Assembly: GCA_006508105.1 (NCBI GenBank)
Contig: QKPP01000231.1
Coordinates: forward strand, 1-32,177
DNA length: 32,177 bases
Reading direction: 5' to 3'
Source of the DNA: Myxococcales bacterium FL481
Lineage (GTDB): Bacteria; Myxococcota_A; Polyangia; Nannocystales; Nannocystaceae
Shown one piece after another: positions 26,699-32,177 of the stretch (positions within the stretch are counted from its first letter, which is position 1; every line of letters starts with the position of its first letter). The position numbers and the translations under genes were made by a program. The notes under the pieces were generated by a model. That model was not told the origin of the DNA. It was given only the letters and a program-made list of their open reading frames with translations, and did not search any database.

Positions 26699-27268
26699 CT
26701 AGCGAACCGCTTCGATGTACGCCACCGCCTGGTGATGCCCCAGCTTCACGGACAGCGCGAGCGAGCGAAGCGTGTCGACGACCCCATCGATCTCTGAGCG
26801 CAACATGCCGCCGTACTTGCGCTCGATGCTGTGATCTCGCACCGCGATGACGAGCCGCCCGGCCGGACGCAGCACTCGGACCAGCTCCCGCAGATCGTGG
26901 CGCAAGTCCGGCCACAGCATCACGCTGTTCATCGAACAGATACGATCGAAACTCGCATCGCCCCACGGCAGCGAGGACACCCCCGTCTCGCGTACTTCGG
27001 CCGCCGGAACCCGGCAACTCGCCATCCGAACCATCGTCGGGCTCGGGTCGACGCCGCACAAACGCCGCGCCCCCGGGTGGAGCAGCTCCAACCCCAAACC
27101 CGGGCCCACGCCGACCTCGAGCACATCCTCGCTGCCCGACAGCTTGAGGCGTCGCACCATTTGCTCGGCTGTGGGCCGGTTGAGACGCGCCATGAGCGAA
27201 CCTGCGAGCCAGCCGACCAGGCCGCGTGGTGCGCTGAAGGGATTTCTCCTGCGGGGTGAGGCCATCAT
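26699..27268 (-). CDS. Class I SAM-dependent methyltransferase
   Basis: A 189-aa enzyme of the Methyltransf_11 type. Motif I is VLEVGVGPGLGLELL, motif II ends in CGVDPSPTMVRMA, motif post-I/IV is LPWGDASFDRICSMNSVMLW, and LRELVRVLRPAGRLVIAVRD follows. The length is normal for small-molecule methyltransferases; the substrate is unknown. Two ATGs in tandem (27268, 27265) lie seven to ten bases after AGGT. It is divergent from the MarR gene, with 40 bases between the starts; a palindrome there overlaps both promoters, so MarR control of this gene is likely. Confidence 0.88.
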   Translation of the reverse strand: MMASPRRRNPFSAPRGLVGWLAGSLMARLNRPTAEQMVRRLKLSGSEDVLEVGVGPGLGLELLHPGARRLCGVDPSPTMVRMASCRVPAAEVRETGVSSLPWGDASFDRICSMNSVMLWPDLRHDLRELVRVLRPAGRLVIAVRDHSIERKYGGMLRSEIDGVVDTLRSLALSVKLGHHQAVAYIEAVR

Positions 27269-27271
27269 GGT

Positions 27272-27299
27272 TTGACACCTAGGTTGTCATACTTACGAT
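27272..27299 (+). promoter_or_regulatory. MarR gene promoter with embedded palindromic operator
   Basis: TTGACA (27272-27277) and TACGAT (27294-27299) are spaced by 16 bases, the best promoter in the window; the start point would be about three bases before ATG 27309. The imperfect palindrome TGACA-CCTAGGT-TGTCA (27273-27289) covers the -35 and the spacer and has the size and look of MarR-family operators. The same palindrome lies directly upstream of the divergent methyltransferase start. Confidence 0.65.
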
Positions 27300-27308
27300 G
27301 GCCCGGCA

Positions 27309-27785
27309 ATGCTCAAACGCGAGGCACTGGAGCTGGTCTATCGGGAGGTCGCACGCACCTACTTCACACTGGCCGCGATCTCCGATGCGCTCCACGGCCC
27401 CGACGGCGTCAGCACCGGCATGCGTGCGGTTCTCAAGGACCTCCAGCGCCGTCCCAACACGATCGCGGAGCTTGCGGCCATGCGCCCGGTGTCGCGGCAA
27501 TACATGCTTCGCGTGGTCGACCAGCTCCAGCGCCGGGGTCTCGCGCGGTACCGGCCGGACGAGCGCGATCGGAGAGCTCGCGTCGCCGAGATCACGGACC
27601 CGGGTCGGGCGCTGCTCGACGCGATCGATGCCCGCGAGCGCGCGGCCATGCGGGGGGTCCGGGGGGGATTCACGAAAGAGCGTCTGGCGGGGCTAGCCCG
27701 AGAGCTCAGTGAGTTGCGCGAACGGATGGGCGAGCGATTGGAAGACCTGACGGGTTCACGATCGGAGAACGACGAGGACCGTTAG
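27309..27785 (+). CDS. MarR-family transcriptional regulator
   Basis: A 158-aa winged-helix dimer. Recognisable parts are the N-terminal dimerisation helix (ALELVYREVARTYFTLAAI), the HTH (NTIAELAAMRPVSRQYMLRVVDQLQRRGLARYR), the wing (PDERDRRARVAEITDPGRALL) and a long C-terminal helix (ERLAGLARELSELRERMGERLEDL). Members repress their own and adjacent genes and are released by small ligands. Autoregulation and control of the divergent methyltransferase are supported by the operator-like palindrome at the promoter. ATG 27309 lies only about three bases after the expected transcription start. Confidence 0.92.
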   Translation: MLKREALELVYREVARTYFTLAAISDALHGPDGVSTGMRAVLKDLQRRPNTIAELAAMRPVSRQYMLRVVDQLQRRGLARYRPDERDRRARVAEITDPGRALLDAIDARERAAMRGVRGGFTKERLAGLARELSELRERMGERLEDLTGSRSENDEDR

Positions 27786-27871
27786 CGACTCGCGCAAAAC
27801 CATCGCCATACCCGCGCACGCTGGCCCCCGCTGCTCTCGAACCGGTCGGGCCGTTCGCTCCAAGCGTCGTG

Positions 27872-27887
27872 GCCCGCTGAAGCGGGC
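27872..27887. terminator. Hairpin between convergent MarR and GST genes
   Basis: GCCCGC-TGAA-GCGGGC forms a perfect 6-bp stem with a tetraloop in the 150-base region between two convergent genes. No T-run flanks it, so it is only a candidate bidirectional terminator. Confidence 0.4.
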
Positions 27888-27936
27888 GCCGGTCGACGGC
27901 CGGGACGGTCCGTCGACGCCGAAGAGGCCGTGAGGC

Positions 27937-28566
27937 TCACTCCATCGTCCACGCCTTCTTCCACGCCGGACGCTGACGCACGCTATCCAACCACCGATCG
28001 ACATGGTCGTAGCCGTTCGTGCTCACTCCAGCGACGGCGGCGTAGGCCATGCCGTTCGCCACGATGAGATCGACGAGCGTGAATCGGTCGCCCACGAGAT
28101 GATCGCGCGAGGCGAGGCGAGCGTCGACGATGGCCACCATGCCCCGCAGCTCCGAGATCGCCAGTTCGGCTGGTCCTTCGGGGTGAGGTGATCCATCGAC
28201 GCGATCGCTGGTGGACCTGGCCAGGATCCAGCGCTTGAACGCCGCGCCGAAGCTCACGTACATCCAGGTGCTCCACGACAACGCCTCGAGCCGTTCGGAT
28301 GCATCCGCCGCTGGCCACAGGCCTCGCTCCACGCCGTAGCGATCGCCAAGCCACTGGATGATCGCGAGCGCCTCGAACATCGGTGTGCCCTCGACGACTA
28401 GCGTGGGCACCTTCCCGTGGGGATTCAGCGCCAGGAACGCTGCCTGATGCTGATCACCAGCCTGTAGATCGAGGCGTACCAGATGGTGAGGCACCTCAAG
28501 CTCTTCGATGGCATGGACGACGGGGATAGCGCTGGACATAGGGGCCGCGTACAACGTGATGGTCAT
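27937..28566 (-). CDS. Glutathione S-transferase family protein
   Basis: A 209-aa protein with an N-terminal thioredoxin-like domain (MTITLYAAPMSSAIPVVHAIEEL) including the cis-Pro loop NPHGKVPTLVV and MFEALAIIQWLGDRY, where the usual Glu-Ser pair is Glu-Ala. The helical C-terminal domain has VDARLASRDHLVGDRFTLVDLIVAN, the conserved hydrophobic staple/Asp box. It probably conjugates or isomerises small electrophiles; the substrate is unknown. ATG 28566 has AGGAAGA about eight bases upstream. It is divergent from the WYL regulator gene, with 80 bases between the starts. Confidence 0.9.
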   Translation of the reverse strand: MTITLYAAPMSSAIPVVHAIEELEVPHHLVRLDLQAGDQHQAAFLALNPHGKVPTLVVEGTPMFEALAIIQWLGDRYGVERGLWPAADASERLEALSWSTWMYVSFGAAFKRWILARSTSDRVDGSPHPEGPAELAISELRGMVAIVDARLASRDHLVGDRFTLVDLIVANGMAYAAVAGVSTNGYDHVDRWLDSVRQRPAWKKAWTME

Positions 28567-28603
28567 GAATGCTTCTTCCTTGCACCGCCAAGCTACGCGC
28601 CAT

Positions 28604-28624
28604 TGAGGACAGATTCGGTCCTCA
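28604..28624. promoter_or_regulatory. Operator-like inverted repeat between GST and WYL regulator genes
   Basis: TGAGGAC-N7-GTCCTCA, a perfect seven-base-arm inverted repeat centred on an AT-richer core, 22 bases before the regulator ATG and 38 bases before the GST ATG. TAGGAT (28633-28638) eight bases before ATG 28647 is the likely -10 of the regulator. The position fits autoregulation and control of the GST gene. Confidence 0.55.
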
Positions 28625-28646
28625 TTCGAGGGTAGGATCCTCGAGG

Positions 28647-29630
28647 ATGCTCGATACCTCCGCACGCTTGCTCCGCCTGCTCTCGCTGCTTCAGAGGCGC
28701 CGATTTTGGACCGGGGCCGAGCTCGCCGACCGACTGGAGGTCACGCCGCGAACGGTGCGTCGCGACGTGGATCGGCTACGCGCGCTCGGATACCCCGTGT
28801 CGTCCAGCGTGGGGGTCGCGGGGGGCTATCAGCTGGGCGCCGGAGCGACGCTGCCTCCGTTGCTCGTGGAGGACGACGAGGCCCTCGCCATCGCCATCGG
28901 TTTGCGAACCGTGGCGATGGGCACGGTCCACGGCGCGGAGGCAGCGGCCGTGGGGGCGCTGGCCAAACTCGAGCGGGTGTTGCCGTCTCGATTGCGACGG
29001 CGATTCCGCAACCTGCGTGATGCCGTGGTCCCCCTCTATGATCGGCGCCCACAAATCGACGCGACGCTGCTGACGACGTTGGCGGCAGCGAGTCGCGACC
29101 AACAGATCGTGAGCTTCACCTATGTCGACCGGGAGGGGAGTCGCACGCGTCGGCGGGTGGAGCCGCTCGGCTTGGTGCACACCGAGTCGCGCTGGTACCT
29201 GGCTGCCTACGACCTCAAGCGCCAGGACTGGCGCACCTTCCGAGTTGATCGCGTCGAAGGCCGGGCCGTCGCCGCGCAGCGTTTCCGACCCCGAAAGCTG
29301 CCCGACCAGGACGTCGCGGCCTTCGTCGCGCGCTCCATCCACTCGGGCGCGAGCACGCATCGCGCCCGGGTCCTCATTCATGCCCCGCTGGAACGGACGG
29401 CGAAGAGGCTCCACCCGTCGGTGGGGCATCTCACGGCCGTCAGCAAGCGCCGCTGTCTGCTCGAGTCGGACGCCAACTCACTCGCCGGGCTCGCGTGGTT
29501 CATCGCCTCGCTCGGGGAGGAGTTTGAGGTTCAATCTCCACTGCAGTTGGTCGATGAAATTGAGGATATGGCTTCGCGCCTGTCGCGCGCAGCTGCGCGT
29601 TCGGCCGGAATCGCTGCGCAGCAGGAGTGA
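28647..29630 (+). CDS. HTH/WYL-domain transcriptional regulator (YafY type)
   Basis: A 327-aa regulator. Residues 1-60 are an HTH_11-type winged helix (LLRLLSLLQRRRFWTGAELADRLEVTPRTVRRDVDRLRALGYPV) with the wing GVAGGYQLGAGA. Residues about 140-215 are a WYL domain (IVSFTYVDREGSRTRRRVEPLGLVHTESRWYLAAYDLKRQDWRTFRVDRV). A WCX-like C-terminal domain follows to about residue 310. WYL domains bind ligands or nucleic acid; many such genes sit next to the single enzyme gene they control, here the GST. ATG 28647 directly precedes the HTH; an open frame upstream to 28569 runs through the operator and is left out. Confidence 0.92.
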   Translation: MLDTSARLLRLLSLLQRRRFWTGAELADRLEVTPRTVRRDVDRLRALGYPVSSSVGVAGGYQLGAGATLPPLLVEDDEALAIAIGLRTVAMGTVHGAEAAAVGALAKLERVLPSRLRRRFRNLRDAVVPLYDRRPQIDATLLTTLAAASRDQQIVSFTYVDREGSRTRRRVEPLGLVHTESRWYLAAYDLKRQDWRTFRVDRVEGRAVAAQRFRPRKLPDQDVAAFVARSIHSGASTHRARVLIHAPLERTAKRLHPSVGHLTAVSKRRCLLESDANSLAGLAWFIASLGEEFEVQSPLQLVDEIEDMASRLSRAAARSAGIAAQQE

Positions 29631-29892
29631 AGACGAATCACGCGAGCGGAGCGATGCGCTAGCGGCAGCTCGCCCCGCGACGCGAATGCCAACCAAATGC
29701 CAGGGGGCGGGTGCGTGCAGATGCTCGATAGTTCCGCGTGCACCCACGATTACGCAGGGTGGAACCGCGCGGTCACGCGCGGTCTGATCGACGGGGTGGC
29801 CGTGACGCACGGCAACGTGCGACAGGACACACGCTTGCTGACGCGGCGGAACAGAACGAAAGCCCGCGGGGTTCTCCGGATGGACGGGCCGG

Positions 29893-31335
29893 ATGCGATC
29901 TCGAGGGGCTCGACGCACACAACTTGCGCTCGCCGCCTCTGTCGCTCTGCACACGGCGGCGGTCACATGGCTGCTCGCTCGGCCTCAGCCCGTCACGCCT
30001 ACGCGCCGCTTGACGCCCTTCGAGTTCGAAGGGCTGGTCCACCCACCGGGGCCAGTCGAGCCGGACGCGACGACCGGCCACGAGAGGGAATCGCCCGGGC
30101 CGTCTCGCCGGCAAAGCCCGAGAGCGCCGGCCGACGACGCTCGCTCCTCGAGCCCGAACCAATCGCGCTCGCCACCCTCACCAGCCAACGCCCTGCGCAG
30201 GCCTCGCCGAGAATCGGAGACGCAAAGCGATGCTGCATCCGCGAGCGACGAGCCGCTCGCACCAGTCCGCGGTGAGTACCCCCGCCCCAGCCGCGACACA
30301 GACCAGCGCGCTGACCAAAACCGCCAGGACGCGTCCACGGGCCCACGCCCCGAATCCACCCCGCCGCTCAGCGCCACCGACCCGACCACGCCAGAGCGCC
30401 GTCGCCCGAAACTCCGCCCTCCGACCCCGCCTTTGCCGCTTCGTTCGCTTCGCTCACGACCCGACCGAATCGCAACGTTTTCTCCGCCTTCTCATGCGTT
30501 GCGCGAGGCATTGGGCCCGACGCGAGCCGCGGTCGGTCCGGGCACCACGCGACGGGCATCCAAGCTCCCCGAAGGTTTGGTCCGTTTGCCCGATGGCGGC
30601 TACGACTATTTCGATCCGCACCAGATCTTTGTCGCCACCATTCGCCCGGACGGCCGCGTCGAGATCGAAACGCCCAACAAAGTTGGCAGTATTCAAGCTT
30701 GTGCCGTCGTGCTCTGCGGGTCCGTGGGAACACTGCGCCGTCCCGGCGAGAAGAAACGACGACGTCGAACACTGAACCCGCAGCTCAAGTGGAAGGCAAC
30801 CGGCGACATCAAAACCTGGGGCCCGGATGAGTTCGGGCTCATGCGAACGACCAGGCCCATTCCGGCCGCGATCAGCGGCGGCTTCGGCCCCCCTCCCGAC
30901 CCCAATCGCTCCATCCGCGAGTTTTTGGCGAGGACATTCGAGTTTCGCCACGGCCTCGTCGTCGCCTTCCACAAGCGCCAACTCACTCAGGCCCTAACCC
31001 GCCTCGACGACGAGCTGGCCGAGATCTGGCACGACCCCTCTGAGACCCTAGTAGCGAAGCGCCGGCGGATCTTCGAGGTCTGGCGCGACTGCGATGCCGA
31101 ACTCCCCGAACCCGAACAACTCCAAGACGGCAAGGCCCGTGTGAACGATTCCGGACTCGACGCCCTTCGCAACAAGGCCGCGAGGCGAGCACGCAGCAAG
31201 GTCGTCGCCTTTATCCGTCGCTACGCGCCTTCGGGCTCTGCCCAAGCGTTCAGCACAGAGGAGATCGCTCGGTTCAATCGCCAAGTAGACGGCCGAGAGC
31301 GGTTCGCTCCATATGGGGATACAGCCCTCGAGTAG
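29893..31335 (+). CDS. Unknown protein with TonB-like N-terminal anchor and long Pro/Arg/Ser linker
   Basis: A 480-aa protein. A single N-terminal span (LALAASVALHTAAVTWLLA, residues 11-29) preceded by Arg residues resembles the membrane anchor of TonB-type proteins. Residues about 35-220 are a low-complexity linker rich in Pro, Arg, Ser, Thr and Glu. From about 225 a folded domain begins: LPEGLVRLPDGGYDYFDPHQIFVATIRPDGRVEIE, then FLARTFEFRHGLVVAFHKRQLTQALTRLDDELAEIWHDP and a helical end with KVVAFIRRYAPSGSAQAFSTEEIARFNRQ and RFAPYGD. I cannot name the family; I have an impression that similar proteins are repeated in myxobacterial genomes. No canonical TonB C-terminal domain is visible. ATG 29893 has no Shine-Dalgarno. 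Confidence 0.75.
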   Translation: MRSRGARRTQLALAASVALHTAAVTWLLARPQPVTPTRRLTPFEFEGLVHPPGPVEPDATTGHERESPGPSRRQSPRAPADDARSSSPNQSRSPPSPANALRRPRRESETQSDAASASDEPLAPVRGEYPRPSRDTDQRADQNRQDASTGPRPESTPPLSATDPTTPERRRPKLRPPTPPLPLRSLRSRPDRIATFSPPSHALREALGPTRAAVGPGTTRRASKLPEGLVRLPDGGYDYFDPHQIFVATIRPDGRVEIETPNKVGSIQACAVVLCGSVGTLRRPGEKKRRRRTLNPQLKWKATGDIKTWGPDEFGLMRTTRPIPAAISGGFGPPPDPNRSIREFLARTFEFRHGLVVAFHKRQLTQALTRLDDELAEIWHDPSETLVAKRRRIFEVWRDCDAELPEPEQLQDGKARVNDSGLDALRNKAARRARSKVVAFIRRYAPSGSAQAFSTEEIARFNRQVDGRERFAPYGDTALE

Positions 31336-31699
31336 CGCTTGACTCGGCGTGTGGATGGCCGTCCAACGGCACTCACCGCCGCCAGCGACGGTTCTGCCGG
31401 ACGGTCACGACACAGACTCGGACGACGTCGAGTCGACCGGCTCGACGACGTGCCCACGATGTCATTGGTCCTGGTGTCGGGACCGGCTCCCACCGCGACG
31501 AATTCTCACGTCCGGCCAGCGAGCCGCCGCGCTCTCCCAGTCACGCGTCACGAATCCGACCGCCACCGCAACCGCGCGGCGCCTCGCCCCAACGCGCCGC
31601 GAGGCCGTCTGGCGGGTCAACCCCTCACAGTTGAGATCGCGTCACGCTATTCGCGTTGGCCCCGTGAGACCTACCGACAGCGACGATACCGGGCGAACG
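31336..31699. other. Stretch without a recognisable gene
   Basis: Frames on both strands are open but give compositionally biased, Arg/Ser/Thr-rich translations without motifs. No repeat, RNA or terminator was recognised. Confidence 0.5.
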
Positions 31700-31870
31700 C
31701 TACTGACAGTATCCATTGGAGCGACAGCTCAGCCCGTCACAACAGTCGTCCGTATCATGGCACCAAGCGGCACTGTCCCATCGCGTGACGCAACTACTGT
31801 GGCACGCCTTGGGCTGAATAGAACCAGCATAGTCGGACCAGCAGAGAGCGCTCGACGGCCGACTCAGCGC
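31700..31870 (-). pseudogene. Cys-rich C-terminal coding remnant
   Basis: Minus-strand codons ending in TAG at 31702-31700 read CWSDYAGSIQPKACHSSC, then WCHDTDDCCDGLSCRSNGYCQ: eight Cys in about 47 residues, with a CC pair followed by GLxC, as in small disulfide-knotted domains of secreted proteins. The frame stays open to 32161, but the upstream part is Arg/Ser/Pro-rich, has no signal peptide, and overlaps the better-looking partial CDS at the window end. So this may be the tail of a decayed or frame-shifted secreted protein. The upstream limit given here is approximate. Confidence 0.35.
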
Positions 31871-31922
31871 ACCGGCAGCGAGGGCCGCCGGCGAGCTTGG
31901 CCTTCCACTCGGCGAGTCCCGG

Positions 31923-32177
31923 CTAATGCGTAGCTCGGGCTGATCCGCCGCCGACGGTGCGGCTCGCACCCCGACGGCGATGCTCGATCTCTGCGGCGCG
32001 GAGTGCATGAATGTCCACCGGGCCCGTGATGCCTCCTTCTGCGAACACCTCCTCGAGACCACGCGGAGCCACCCGTTGGGCGCGGGTACCCGCAGCCCGC
32101 GACCGAGCCGGGACGGCCGGCGGCCGAACTGCGACCGGGCCGGCCACGCCCTGGAGTTCACCCAGTCCCAGGAACAG
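31923..32177 (-). CDS. Partial CDS, C-terminal end of an unknown protein
   Basis: An open minus-strand frame enters from the right edge and ends at TAG 31925-31923; 84 codons are seen. It has mixed composition with protein-like segments (LFLGLGELQGVAGPV, APRGLEEVFAEGGITGPVDIHALRAAEIEH) and is preferred over the overlapping Cys-rich frame in this stretch. No family could be recognised from this fragment. Confidence 0.45.
   Translation of the reverse strand: MFLGLGELQGVAGPVAVRPPAVPARSRAAGTRAQRVAPRGLEEVFAEGGITGPVDIHALRAAEIEHRRRGASRTVGGGSARATH

Noticed and set aside
26301..27278. 325-codon minus-strand frame across the methyltransferase
   Set aside because: The methyltransferase frame on the same strand has motif I and a proper start; this one is Arg/Gly/Ser-rich.
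31349..31933. 194-codon plus-strand frame
   Set aside because: Low-order Arg/Thr/Ser-rich translation without motif; it runs opposite the Cys-rich remnant.

Overview
The window is about 32 kb of very GC-rich bacterial DNA. It most resembles a myxobacterium-like member of Myxococcota, perhaps of the Nannocystis/Plesiocystis group. The reasons are the strong G/C preference at third codon positions, the many large lipoproteins and secreted proteins, the Asp-Gly and Asp-only tracts just after signal peptides, a Cys/Asp module of the MopE type in a lipoprotein, a Tat-exported GMC oxidoreductase, and TonB-like N-terminal anchors with long Pro/Arg/Ser linkers. This assignment is inference; there is no rRNA, tRNA, CRISPR array, transposase or phage gene that I can see.

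Layout. 1-405 (-): start of a (DG)n lipoprotein cut by the window edge. 1393-4203 (+): large lipoprotein ending in a NodB-type deacetylase domain. 4572-6854 (+): tRNA-dihydrouridine synthase, YccF and FxsA. 7012-8282 (-): a small unknown protein and adenylate kinase, divergent from a class I/II aminotransferase (8444-9751) and a DUF2786 protein (9819-10547). 10692-12221 (-): unknown lipoprotein. 12757-14448 (+): parallel beta-helix secreted protein with a poly-Asp tract. 14524-15794 (-): two-gene operon of a 4-TM protein and a cation diffusion facilitator with a DD/DD metal site, joined by a GTGA overlap. 16122-17837 (-): GMC oxidoreductase.

18164-24836 (+) is the most interesting block: cysteine desulfurase, an overlapping thioredoxin, a lipoprotein with a probable alpha-toroid domain, and (ATGA overlap) a 1022-aa fusion of an APH-type kinase, an M23/LytM metallopeptidase and a class III aminotransferase or phospholyase. 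By family logic the fusion could cut a peptide, phosphorylate a hydroxy-amino compound and eliminate phosphate plus ammonia. A YceI lipoprotein (25129-25854) follows.

25972-29630 holds a small lipoprotein/membrane protein and two divergent regulator-target pairs: methyltransferase/MarR and GST/WYL regulator. Each pair has an inverted repeat in the shared intergenic region that looks like an operator. The right end (29893-32177) has a TonB-like anchored unknown protein, a Cys-rich coding remnant and the C-terminus of an unknown CDS running off the edge.

Across the window, many genes lack a Shine-Dalgarno sequence and instead carry a sigma70-like -10 hexamer 4-10 nt before the start codon, which suggests that leaderless transcripts are common here.
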